Shown here piece after piece: positions 10,926-22,700 of a DNA stretch of 64,000 bases. This DNA comes from Acridotheres tristis. Its lineage: Eukaryota; Chordata; Aves; Passeriformes; Sturnidae. Positions within the stretch are counted from its first letter, which is position 1; each line of letters opens with the position of its first letter. The translations under genes and the position numbers were made by a program. Where the stretch lies: positions 1,616-65,615 of the forward strand of contig CM072919.1 of NCBI GenBank assembly GCA_037013685.1, given 5' to 3'. The notes below the pieces were generated by a model. It was not told the DNA's origin. It saw only the letters and a list, made by a program, of their open reading frames with translations, and made no database searches.

Positions 10926-11749
10926 TGACATCACAAGGAGCTGGGCTGTGATGTGCTCTGGTGTCTGTGACATTACAAGGGGCAGGGCTGGCTCTGATGC
11001 CCTCCAGTTTGTGGAACGCAACAAGGAGTGGGACTGGCTGTGATTTGTTTGGTGCCTGTGAAATCCCAAGGGCAGTGTCACAGTGGGGGCAGCTCTCAGT
11101 GTCCCCAGCAGGTCACGCTGCCCAGTGCAGCCGTGCCAGCGGTCACTGCGCACTCGGGGGAGGCTGGGCTGGACGGGGGTCGGGACAGAAACGCTGCCCC
11201 CGGAACTGGGGTCTCGCCCTGCATCTGGGCCCAGGCCCTGGTGGGAGCGCTTGGGCAGGGCACGGGGCTGCTGTTGGGCCAGGGGGACAGGCCTTGGCCC
11301 CTGCCAGCTGCCTGGGCACCTCTGATGCCTGTCCCCCATCCCTGTGGCTCCTGTCCCCATTGCTCCCCACCACCTTCACTGTCTCCATCAAAGTCCCACT
11401 CAGCCTCTTCACGGTAACCTCTGGAAAGAAAGAATGAAAGAAAGGATGTGTTGTCAGTTGACCCTGGCTGAATGCCAGGCACCCACCAAAGCTGCTCTCT
11501 CACGCCCTTCCAGAGATGGACAGGGGACAGAAAATAGAATGAAGTCTTCATGGGTTGAGATAAGGACTGGAACAGATCACTCTGCAAATGCCATCATGGA
11601 AAAAACAGGTTCAAAATTAGAGATACTAATCAAGTTTATTCTTATCAAAATAAGAGCAGGATAATGAGAAGTAAAATAAAGCTTTAAAAACACCCTCTGC
11701 CAATCCCTCTCTCCTTCCCAGCTCTATCTTCTCCCCCAGTGGGCGCAGG
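10926..11749. other. Intergenic DNA, no gene recognised
   Basis: Phrases of the kind CTGTGACATCACAAGG and GCTGTGATTTG recur between 10926 and 11060. The rest carries open frames without recognisable domains. Confidence 0.4.
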
Positions 11750-12440
11750 GTGACAGGGAATGGGGGTTCTGGTCAGTTCATCACGTGTTGTTTCTTCTGC
11801 TGCTTGAGTAGAGGAGTCGTTCCCCTGCTGCACCATGGGGTCTCCCCCAGAGACACTTGTCCATTAACTTCTCCAAGGTGAGTTCACCTCACGGACAGCA
11901 GTTCTTCACAAACTGCTGCAACGTGGGTCACACTTCCATGGGCTCGCTAGTCCTACCAGGTCCCTGCTCCAGCACAAGTTTCTCATGGGGTCACAGCCTC
12001 CGCTGAGGCATCCCCCTACTCGGGCATGGGCTCCTCCAGGCGTTGTAGGTGCATCTCTGCCCTCTGTGCCCTCCACGGGCTGCAGGGGCCCAGCTGCCTC
12101 ACCACGGACTGCACCACAGAATCTCAGGGCAATCAGCTCCAGCACCTGGAGCAGCTCCTGCCCCTCCTCTTGCCCTGCCCTGCCTGTGTGCACAGTTGTT
12201 CCTCTCACATGTTCTCACTCTGCCCTTCCCTGGTCACAGTTACAACTACACGAGAATCCATTTTCTTAAATCTGTTATCCCAAAGGCATTACCACCATTT
12301 CTAACTGGCCCAGCTTTGGCTGGCATTGACTCTGCAGGACATGGAGGAGCAGCTTCTTCTAGCAGCCTCTCACAGAAGGTGCTCCTAGAGCCCCCCTTAC
12401 CAATACCTGGCCATGCAAACCTAGTATAACTATGGCAGGG
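11750..12440. repeat. Probable avian interspersed repeat, LTR/ERV-derived
   Basis: The stretch CCACGGGCTGCAGGGGCCCAG..CACCTGGAGCAGCTCC..TTGTTCCTCTCACATGTTCTCACTC..GGCCCAGCTTTGGCTGGCATTGAC..CATGGAGGAGCAGCTTC resembles sequence that I remember as highly repeated in bird genomes. I cannot name the family. Orientation and borders are uncertain. Confidence 0.4.
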
Positions 12441-12639
12441 TTTTAATCACCATTAATTCTTATTATTACTATTATCTGTAGTTTTGCTATTAACATTACA
12501 GTTGTTATGATAATTACTAGCATTTTTAGTATCTTCGACTGTTAATAGTGGCTATAGTAGAACTCTAAACAAAAGTTCTTAAATGCAAGTAGAAGTTAAA
12601 ATTTTGGCATCTCCTTGCCCTGCCCTGTTCTGTGTCACT

Positions 12640-13190
12640 ACTGTGTACTGCCAGGGCTCCATATTTCTCTGGTTTGGAAAATTCAATGGTGTCAGGAAAA
12701 TTAATCCACAAACACCAGAGGTTTATGTCCAAAAAGGAGACAGAGGAGCCCTTTTTGCTTTATTCGAATAAAGGGAGAGGCCATGGGACATTCCCCTGGG
12801 ATCTCTCAAATTTTTGGAGGATGCAGCCTCCTTTTTATCCTATTTTCCCGGCCGCATTTCCCTCTCTCTTTCCTCATGGGCTGAGGTACTTGAGAGGCAC
12901 AGACTTCCTGGAACACCTGAAACCTGAAATTCCCCTCTAATGTATAACCCTCCCTTTTAATTTTTAATTCTTATAGAATTCACAGATTTCCCCCGTTGCT
13001 TCTTTCATCTTTCGATATCCAGTTTCAGTTATCAGCAGCCCTACAGTTTGTTTGTAAACGCGAATATCTTTTTCCATTCATCAATCAGTGGAATCCATCC
13101 CGTTGTTTCTTTTATCTCTCAGTGCTAGTCTTATCCACCAGCAGATCCACAGCTCATTTGTAAACACCAATTTGACATTCCTCTCAATGG
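12640..13190 (-). mobile_element. Diverged LTR related to the 55.7-60.2 kb element
   Basis: GGAGACAGAGGAG.CCTTT, the TTATTCGAATAAAGGGAGAG stretch, the CTTTTTATCCTATTTTCCCGGCC equivalent of the TATA region, and CTCATGGGCTGAGG.. all align with the LTRs at 55730 and 59794. The poly(A) region at 12758-12773 is a perfect palindrome. The region from 12985 to 13165 holds an imperfect direct duplication (CCCGTTG.TTCTTT..TTTGTAAAC twice). The borders were not found, so this is probably a solo LTR. Confidence 0.6.
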
Positions 13191-15110
13191 GTACCCCAGG
13201 GCTCTGAAACGGGCACCCGACAGGCGGTACCCCTAGAGCCCCTGTGACACCCAACTAGGGAGCCCAGAGAAGGGGAACCTCTGGGATTCCCAGGAGACCC
13301 CGCAGCCCAGAGAGAGTGGATACCAATACACAAGACACCTGGTAACTTCTAGAGATGGACTTGGGCAGGAGGAATACCCAAGCCAATGCACTTTAACTTG
13401 TTTTTTCCCCAAAACAGGAATTCCAGTTCCCAAAGTTTGGCCGAATGAAAGAGGAGGAGGAGGCTGCAAGGAAGAGGAACATATGCTGCGTTATCGTTGG
13501 GTGACCAGCAGCCTGTGGGTGGAACAGTTAAAGCATTCCCAGTACTGAGGGGCAACAGGACTGCACCCGACAGGTGAAATTCCACAGAAACTTTTAGCGA
13601 GCACTTAATGCGAGCACTCCAGGCTCAGTGATGCAGATCATCTCCGAAGTGAGAGCATAATTATTTTACTGTATTGACTTTGGGCACAGTTTTGGGGGAT
13701 TGTCCTACCACCTCTGAGATGGTTGGGTAGCCCGCCGGGGTCAGTTTGTCCTGTCCTTTGGGATGGTTTGGCCCCTTCTGAATCTAATTCAGTTGATACT
13801 GGCCAGTATTATATACCCATAGAAATAATCTATCATAATCTATTCACTAATTATGTTTGTACAAACATATAGCCCCTTTGTTGCTATTACACAATTGGCT
13901 GCTGATATTATCTGCCATACTAATGATTGATACTACGTTATTGATTGCTTATCATCATTTTCATTGCTTGATATATGTATATCTTAATTTTATTAATCAT
14001 ATCCACTTGCTGATTTTTGTGCTATTCGTGCTAATCTGTAATAAGGTAGAGCAATTTAGAGGATAAAAGTCTCCATGTCTTGTGTCTTGTGGATTATGGA
14101 GTCCTAGAAACCAAAGTCATGATCCCTACTCACCCACAAGCCAGGTAACCCATTGGGTTGTGACGTGTTCCCAAGCATGTGCTTAGTTTCTCTAAGCATG
14201 TTCCATGGTGCCATTGGGAATATAAGTGAGCCTACAGGTTAGAATGAGACAAAATGTTTTGCTGGATGTACATGAAGCTGTAGAAATGAGTAACATCACA
14301 TACAGACAGGATCACATAAGAGATTCAAGAAAGGGAAAACACAGCTGCATTAATCAAATGGCTTGTCACTCTCTGAAGATGTTTGAGAAGAGGCTGCTCT
14401 CTTCGTTCAGATCTGTGGTGTTGAAGGGTTTGGCTACTGAGCACCAAGCTACTCAAAAGGCCAGAAACAGTAGGTAATCTGAACACTTGTTGCCCCAGAA
14501 CCTGGGGGAAGGGGATATATAACAAAATGATGGAATTGGGTACTTCTTGTGATTATAGCTGCTAAATTAATTATTTTGCTTTTTTTTTCATGAAGAGCTC
14601 TCCAATCCAGCATATGGTTTCATAAATATTGCTGACTGTAGTTATTCTGAGGATAATAAATTTTCCACCTTTTTTATTGAAACAGAAAGATATCCCAATT
14701 TGCACCCTTAAGATTGGTGAAGATGTATTCAAGATCATATGGTTTTAAGGAAGTAAGAATAACTTGAAATTTCAAAACTTCAGTCTGAATATTAGTAGTC
14801 CTCTGATAGATTTCTTTTCCTGAGTAGGTAACCTGTTAGTGTCTTTGCTAGTGGCCCTTAATTTGTGCCACTTACTGTTAATTGTTCTGTGTCTGTCAGT
14901 GAGTGTGTATGAATGTGACAATTGATAAAAGATTCGTGTTAATCACAAAAGCATTGGGGTTTGCATAAACCAGAATGCTAAGCTCTGAAGTGAAGCATGG
15001 ACACTAGATAAAAGAAATTATATGATTAAATAATTATGTTTAAAAACACCTTGTTATGTTATATTATATTGTATTATGTTACATTACATTATGTTATGTT
15101 TTTCAAATAA
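13191..15110. other. A/T-rich intergenic DNA, no gene recognised
   Basis: No supported gene was seen. Open frames at 13857-14066 and 14226-14477 have no recognisable domain. A short TTATG/ATTAT-type simple repeat lies at about 15050-15100, just before the LTR. Confidence 0.4.
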
Positions 15111-15112
15111 GT

Positions 15113-15493
15113 TGTATCGGCTACCAGCTTGCGAAATCGGACTTCCCAAAAAGCCCTTCCTACCTTTGTCTAATCAATACTGCCTATCCCAAAAACCAGA
15201 CTCCCAGAACTTCTCTGGTGGTTATCTACAAAGACCAGACCTCCAGAACTTCCCTGGTGGTCATCTACAAGGACCGGATGGCTATCTGTGACTAATTATC
15301 ACCCAAAGGCTTTGTGAATTTGTGAACAACGAGAACCCACAGTATAAGAAGAGGCTGCAAACCGAGGTTCGGTGGAGCGTGGAGTGGGCGGTGACTCCTC
15401 GCGTTCCCCAGCGCGCTGCTTGCTCTTTCTATATCAAATAAAGCAATCTAAAATTTTGCTGAATATCGAGACTTTTGTCTCTCATTTATAACA
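15113..15493 (+). mobile_element. Endogenous retroviral LTR, same family as 1-284
   Basis: The likely borders are TGTATCGG at 15113 and TTATAACA at 15493, giving the TG..CA ends expected of an LTR. A TATA-like box (CAGTATAAGAAGAGG) lies near 15341 and AATAAA near 15438. The right half matches the LTR at the window start. In the U3 part an approximately 40-base unit (CCAGA.TCCAGAACTTC.CTGGTGG) occurs twice in tandem at about 15196-15275. No partner LTR in this orientation is close enough to define a provirus. Confidence 0.68.
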
Positions 15494-15960
15494 GGAGACA
15501 AAAGGAAAAGGGTGGTAGCCATCTCTCCTGTCTCTCCGGCAGCGGCGAAGGTGGTACTTCGAATGGCTGGTACTCGGTCAAGAGCCAGAGATTTCTTCCT
15601 CTCGGCCGGAGACAGCGGGGCAAGGCGAGGCAAGGGCTGGGGCGGCGGCTGCGGGGACCCGGCAGAGCGGGGCCGCTCGTTTGCAGCCGGCTGCGCCTGC
15701 CGACAGGGGCTGCAAAATTTACTTTGAAACAGATTTTGATTGGGTAACGCAGCTACTGGAGTTGCTCCTGTTGCGAGTAGTGCCAAGCAGCAAGAAAAAA
15801 CAAGCGGCAAACCACGAGGCCAGAGAGAGAGACAGCGCTCCTCCTGAGAGCTCCAACTTAATAAATCCCTGGTGCTGCCCAGCCCCAGCCCATGTTCCGT
15901 TTTCCGGCTGCAGGCTCCTAAAGAGGCAGTAACGATTTTTAGGCACGGATAGATACGGAC
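15494..15960. other. CpG-rich segment after the LTR
   Basis: This segment is markedly more CpG-rich than its surroundings (TCTCCGGCAGCGGCG, CGGCCGGAGACAGCGGGG). It could be the leader of a retroviral element or a remnant promoter or first exon. Open frames on both strands (minus-strand frame 16005-15448, 185 codons) show no domain. AATAAA occurs at about 15859 on the plus strand. Confidence 0.35.
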
Positions 15961-16429
15961 GACAATAACATTTTGGGTTATCCAGGACACTCTACATGAA
16001 GACATTCCTAGTTGTCTGTGTTTCCTTTTACCGTGTTTATGGTAATTACAAGTACATAGTGTAGTAAGTATTCATTATTAAAAATAAAGCTATAATTTCT
16101 TCCCATCCCAGAAGAGTCTGATTGTCAGTGTTCTAGCATTTACTGCATCTTGGGGAGGCAGGGGGTTGGGGTATATGGCATGTATTCTTAAACCCCATAC
16201 CTGAGGCTTTTGCACACTAGCTTCAGAGGAAAGAACAAGCTGGCGACCTATGCAAACAAGATCCATCCTTAAGTGAGTCCTATTCATTTCCTAAAGGGGC
16301 CTAAGGGATAATGGGGAACAGCAGTACTAGTTTGGCCTGTAACTAAGTTAAATTTCTTCATAATACCTTTTATGGGGTCTATGTTTTGGATTTGTGCTTA
16401 GAATAAGGTTTATAGCACAGGGATATTTT

Positions 16430-17960
16430 AGTTCAAGCACCGTCATTATTAGGGTAGAATCTGAATCTGAATCCCAAGGACAAACAAACAAAAACTTTTT
16501 TTAATTCTAAAAATTAGATCTCAAACCACATTTTCAAGGTCCAAAGGATTATTTTTCAGATTTGACCCTGAGTTTTTCAAGCACTAACACTATTTATATG
16601 ATGCAATTCTCACAAAGAGGATACATTTTAAACCACCAGAACAAGTGTTTGGGAGAACAAATAGTCAATTTAAAGTCCAAACCCACATTTTAAGACTACA
16701 AAATTGCTAGAATTTGCTAAATTTCTAAAAAGCAATTAATAATTGCCAAGATTTAGAGTTCAAAGACATAATTAGAGGGTCCAAAGCCTCATTTGTGAGT
16801 CAAAAAGCTCATTTTTTGGCCCCAAACCTTCCTTTTTGGTTTTCCAAAGCCTCAATGTTGGGGACCAATGCCCATTTTTAGAATTCAGTCTGCAATTTGG
16901 CCATCTCCAATCCTTATTTTAATACTCTGAAGACCCATTTCCTCATGTACTTATGAGTAAAGAAGGTCCCAAGAGACTATGGGGAGGGTGAGAGTGCTCA
17001 TCCTTCCTTCTCTGTGTTGATGTGTGTGTTCCCTGTGTCACACTGGGAAGCATGTCAGCTCCAACAGTCTGTATGCAAATTGCACATCTTCAATAGCTTT
17101 TTGGGCAAGCTGACACATTTCTACATACCAGCTGTGACACTTGAAACAGGGAGTTGCAGATTTTAGAGGCTGTCAGGGATTTCACCACTGACGTTCAACT
17201 CAGCAGCATGAGGCAGACCAAGATGGGCTTCTGGGAGAGGATAGAGCCTACCTTCGTGATGCCCAGTATCATCTGAGACTGCAGACAGCAGTGATGCATC
17301 TGCCAATGCCCCACAGCCCAGGGGTGCTGGGAGAGTTGAGATAGACACAGAGCACAGCCTGGCTTTCCTCTGCTTTCCAGAGCAAAGGCTGTTTGTGACA
17401 CAGTGGCTGCCTACATCCAACAACAGCTCTTGCTGTACAAGGTAGGACAACACCCATCTCCTCTTCATCTGCACAGAGAAGCGGGGAGTCCCATAGCCCT
17501 GGAGCATAGTCTGCCGTTCCTCTTGCTCTCCTCAGAGAGCAAGAGATCCACCTCAAAAGGTCCCACTCCACTTTCAGAGACCACCTCCAAAACTGAACAT
17601 ATTCAGGGATTGCTTCTACACAAAAGATAACAGGACAGAAAGCTATTGCTGGCATTTAGCTCCCCATGACAGCCTAAAGTGTCACTTCTTGGCAGTGGAG
17701 AAGAATCACTAGGTTCTAAAGGGTCTTTTCTATCATCTCACCTATTAATTTTTTTCATGCCTAAAACCTCCATTTTAGGGCCACAACCCTAATTTCTGAG
17801 TTTCCAACCTGCTTTATATTACCTTTTATTGCCTGTAGGACCTGGTTTTGAAGGTCCAAATTTTCATTTATAGGGCAAAGGCTCATATGTAGAGTCCAAA
17901 GCCTTCTTCAGAAGTCCAAAGGGTCTTTCTGGGGTTCAAACCCTCTCTTTAGCTTCCACA
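16430..17960 (-). repeat. A/T-rich minisatellite, reverse-oriented block
   Basis: Phrases such as GGTCCAAAGCCTCATTT, CCAAACCTTCCTTTTTGG and GAGTCCAAAGCCTTC recur at roughly 25-35 base spacing at 16430-16950 and 17750-17960. These are the reverse complement of the TTTGGA.C.TAAAAATGAGGC phrase in the neighbouring block. The stretch from 16970 to 17750 between them is not visibly repetitive and holds no recognised gene. Confidence 0.55.
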
Positions 17961-17974
17961 AATCTTGTCTCTGG

Positions 17975-18345
17975 GAACAAAACAAATGAGACTCTGGACC
18001 TAAAAGATAAAGCTTTGGACCTTCCAAATGGGACTTGGAGCCTTCAAAATGATGCTCTAAGCCCTTCAGATGAGTCATGGGGTTTGTGCCTAAACTAGGT
18101 CAGTTTGGACTTAAAACAGGATGTTTTGGACCCTAAAAATAAAATTGTAGTTCCTAAAAACAAGACTAAAATATGTGGATACTAAAGGAATAGCCTTAAA
18201 AATGGGATTTTACACCCTAGAAATAATTTGATTTAGCTTCCAAATGAGGCTTTGGGCATGAAGAACATAAGACTTTGAGCCCTCAGTGAGGAGTTTGCAG
18301 CCTGAAATGAGGCCTTGGATTCTAATGTGCTCTCCTGAGAGGTGG
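17975..18345 (+). repeat. A/T-rich minisatellite, forward-oriented block
   Basis: Units such as GCTTTGGACCTTCCAAATGG, ACTTGGAGCCTTCAAAATGA and TTTGGACCCTAAAAATAAAA occur in tandem. One stretch (CTTTGGACCTTCCAAATGGGACTTGGAGCCTTCAAAATGATGCTC) has a close match at about 28501-28545 beyond the far side of the USP42-like gene. Confidence 0.65.
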
Positions 18346-19768
18346 ATTCCAAAGAATCCTGGTGCTAAAAAGCCAGCAAGGATGAGAGAGCCAGGGTGAG
18401 AGAGAAGCTGGGTGAGGACCTAGCAGCCATTCAAAGTCTACCCAACACAGTTTCTGAAGGTGTTCCTTTGGTATTGCTAGATCAGAGTCAGCCTGAAGCT
18501 GACCTTAAGGGCAAGGAAAATTCATCGGAAATGAGCCCTAAGAGCCCAGGTGATTTGCTACGCAAGTCACATGGACACATTCCAGTACCTGGGAAGAATG
18601 GAACAGAAGCCCCCAGCACTGCAAGTGTGCCAGCCAAACTAGTGATCAGGCTCATAGCCCTCAGAAGCCTTTAATTCCTCTGGCTGCTGCAGCTCCAGGA
18701 AGAGACAGGAGCTTGGCTGGTGGGTGAATCGTTTGCCAGGGGAGGTCCAGTGACTTCCAGTTGTGAGAGTTGCCTGGGTTGTGTGTAGAGCCACAGGGTT
18801 CTGTGGGCACAACAGGAGATGTCCCCATGAAGCTTTGTGTCACAAAGGGGCAGAGATGTGGCACCTGTCCAGCCATTGTGACCTCACCTGCCCAATGCTT
18901 GGTATCCTGAGGACCAGACCAGCAAAGATTGAACTGGTCTTCAGGATAACTCAGCTCCTTTCTTTGCTACTTGCATGCCTGCATTTTTTCAAGCATTCTC
19001 TGTCTTTGGCAGCAACTACAAGCACCAAAAAAATGATTCTGACAGTTAAATCTGTTCTGTGGGTGGCATTTGGGTATTTTTAATTTTCAAGCTACATTTA
19101 TTTTCTTTCTCAACAGGAGACAGGTTTAGTTCTGATCTGATTTTTCTGGAGGAGAATCTGGATCTTTTGTCACCCACAACTTTTCCATCTATTCCTGAGA
19201 GTAACAGCTGCAACAGGAAATAATTCCTGTAAAAGTTTTGCCAGCAGCCTTGAAATTTGTGAATGCCCACATACAACATGGCTGATGCTTCATTCCTGAG
19301 TGTCAGTGCACTAACAAACTAGATCCTGAGAGCAGCCAGACTAACCCAGGTGATTTTGGTTAGACACAGGAAAATGCATTTTGTCACTCTGTCACTAGTG
19401 CACAAGACTTTGAAAGAGGACATTGCTGATAGAAAGACCTGACACCCATAGGTACTTGCTTCTTCTTTTCGCATTAATGAAGAAAAAGGAAAAAGGAACT
19501 GATAATCCAAGACTCTAGAGGGAAACGAAGGTAGCCTAAGGTCCAGAAATCAGTTTGTAGGACTTTTGGCAGACTAATCAAGGGAACAGACTGTTTTCCA
19601 AAACTGTTTCCATACCAGGAGATATAAATGATCTGTTAGGCTTTCCCTAGTGTTTCTGTGATGGCAGTTAGAGCTGTTGTCCTTGGTGCTCCTGTAGAGA
19701 ACTCAACATTTGAATGTGCTTTCAAGCAACAGTTTTATCACATCTCATCAAATACCATTCCCCTGCAG
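18346..19768. other. Upstream region of the USP42-like gene
   Basis: An open frame at 18396-18674 (92 codons, lysine- and serine-rich) could be an upstream exon. However, the first recognised USP exon has an in-frame TGA just before its ATG, so no coding link can be shown. Nothing else was recognised. Confidence 0.35.
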
Positions 19769-19781
19769 GCATTGCTGAGGA

Positions 19782-22700
19782 ATGGCTCTGCCACAAAGGA
19801 TCCTCTTTCCCCCAGAGGAGATTTGCATGGACTGGCAGCAAAGACAGAGACCTGGAGCAGGACTCTGCAATCTGGGCAGTACTTGCTACATCAATGTCAT
19901 CCTGCAGTGCCTGACATACACACCACCTTTGGCCAACTACCTGCTCTCTCGTGACCATAGCCAGTTGTGTGAGTACTTTAAGGAATATTTCCTTGTGAAT
20001 CTCTTGAGCACCCTAAGGATTACGTAACCTGGAACTGTATTTAGGAGGGCAGTAGCCCTTCTTTGTCACACCCATGAGCTTGTGTTCAAAGAAGTCATTG
20101 TTCCATTGTGTGTATCCATATATGACACAAGATGTGTGTCCATTTTCAGGAAGGCACCTCTTTCTAGCCTGGTATCTCTATCCCTGCAAGTTAAACCCTC
20201 TCAGCTTATTGCACCAAAAATTTGTGATAGTTTCTGAAGAATGTTTTCCCTGCACTAAAATGTCCTAGGCTTGTTAGGAATGGTTGGAACAGTTGGATGG
20301 ATGGGCAGAGTCCAAGAAAATGACATTTAATAAGTCCAAGTGCCAAGTCCTACATTTTGGCCACAAATAGGCTGGAGACAGTGTGGCTGGACAGTGTCCA
20401 GGCAGGAAGGCACCTGGGGGTACTGGTTGACAGCCGACTGAACATGAGCCAGCAGTGTGCCTTGGTGGCCAGGAAGGCAAGAATGGCCAAGAATGGCTCC
20501 TGGCCTGTATCAGGAATAGTGTGGCCAGCAGGATCAGAGGTCATTCTTCCCCTGTACTCAGCACTGGTGAGGCTGCACCTTGAGTGCTGTGTCCAGTTCT
20601 GGGCTCCTCAGTTTAGGAAGGACGTTGAGACGCTTGAGTGCATCCAGAGGAGAGCAACAAGGCTGGTGAGGGGCTTGGAACACAAACCCTGTGAGGAACA
20701 GCTGAGGGAGCTGGGGTTGTTTAGCCTGAAGAAAAGGAGACTCGGATGTCACCATATCACTCTTTACAACTCCCTGAAAGGTGGTTGTAGTCAGGTGGGG
20801 GTTGGTCTCCTTCTCCAGGCAACAACTGACAGAACAAGAGGACATGGCCTTAAGCTGTGCCAAGGAAAATTTAGGTTGGATGTTAGGAAAATGTTTTTTA
20901 CTGGAAGCGTGATAAAGTACTGGAATGGTCTGCCCAAGGAGGTGGTGGAGTCACCATCCCTGGATGTGTTTAAAAAAAGTCTGGACGTGACACTCAGTGC
21001 CATGGTTTAATTAAGGTGTTAGGGCATGGGTTGGACTCAAAGGTCTCTTCCAACCTAGAAATTCTGTGATTCTGTGATTCTGTGATTCTATGATGCTGTG
21101 ATTCTGTGATTCTGTGACATTGTCAACTTGGGAGAAGTGAAAACTGTTCTTAGAACTTCAAGATCTCCATTAGGTTTCCTAGTGCTAGGGATGATGTACT
21201 AATCTGAGGAGCTTTCCTCCCTCCCTCTTCAGGTCATCGGCAAGGCTTCTGCATGATGTGCATCATGGAAGCACATGTTAGGAAAGTCCTGTGCTCTTCG
21301 GCCAATGTCATCTGGCCTAGGGCTGTCGTCAGGGACCTCAAATGTAAGTAATTTCAGGTGCTTTGATAAGTTCTTTCCCTTTCTTGTAGGTGAGAACTAC
21401 TAACCTCTTTCTTAGTCATAGGAGAAGAATTTGAGCCTGACATGGCCGGAGATGCCTATGAGTTCTTACGCTGTGCTCTTGAGGCCATGCAGAGAGCTTG
21501 TCTGAGTGGAAGCAGAAGGTAAGCGTAAGTAAATATCCTTTTCCATGTTCCCAAGCCCACTGGACTCCTTGGATGTGCTCCCATCAAGGAAAACCTATGC
21601 CCAGGGCTTTCCAAGCTAAACTTCTGGAGGATAACTCTGTCTTGCCATTCATTTCCAGTGTGGACACCTCTTCTCAAACAAATACCATTATCCATCAAAT
21701 ATTTGGGGGCTTTCTGAAATCCAGAGGTAATATTTCCACATCTATTGTTCTCCTCGGCATTGTTTTCACCCTTACTTCTGTCTGACTGTGATATATGGCT
21801 GGTCCTGTAACCGGCATAATTGGTACCATGAGCATAAAATGTTACCATTATTTAACTTCCTCCCTCACGCAGCATTTTGATTTTCCTTCCAGTCATATGC
21901 TTGAGGTGCCTAGCAGTTTCTGATTCCTACAAGGCCTTCCTGCATGTCCTTTTGGATATCAAAGTAAGAGGGCTTGCAGTTGTGCTTCAAGACATCCCAA
22001 GACCCCTGTACCTTTCCAGATACAAAGTATTTGTCTTAAAATTGGATTCTGCAATCACAAGGGAGCTTGGTGGTGGGTGGGAAAGAAAATGTACCTCCTT
22101 CTGCAGAGACCATGGCTCTCATCTCTGCATACTACAGAGGAAGGTTTTGATGGCCCTGGGAATTCCTGGGACAAAAAGGAAATCCTTCCTTCCTTCCTTC
22201 CTTCCTGGAATCCTTCCTGGAATCCTTCCTGGAATCCTTCCTTCCTTCCTTCCTTCCTGGAATCCTTCCTTCCTTCCTTCCTGGAATCCTTCCTGGAATC
22301 CTTCCTGGAATCCTTCCTTCCTTCCTGGAATCCTTCCTTCCTGGAATCCTTCCTTCCTTCCTGGAATCCTTCCTTCCTTCCTGGAATCCTTCCTTCCTTG
22401 GAATCCTTCCTTCCTGGAATCCTTCCTTCCTTCCTGGAATCCTTCCTTCCTTCCTGGAATCCTTCCTGGAATCCTTCCTGGAATCCTTCCTGGAATCCTT
22501 CCTTCCTGGAATCCTTCCTGGAATCCTTCCTGGAATCCTTCCTGGAATCCTTCCTTCCTGGAATCCTTCCTTCCTGGAATCCTTCCTGGAATCCTTCCTG
22601 GAATCCTTCCTGGAATCCTTCCTTCCTTCCTGGAATCCTTCCTTCCTTCCTGGAATCCTTCCTGGAATCCTTCCTTCCTGGAATCCTTCCTTCCTTCCTT

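Noticed and set aside
15448..16005. 185-codon minus-strand frame as a gene
   Set aside because: It runs across the LTR end and a CpG-rich stretch, with no recognisable domain or splice support.
18396..18674. First coding exon of the USP42-like gene
   Set aside because: The catalytic Cys exon has an in-frame TGA just upstream of its ATG, so a coding join could not be shown. It could still be a separate or 5' UTR exon.
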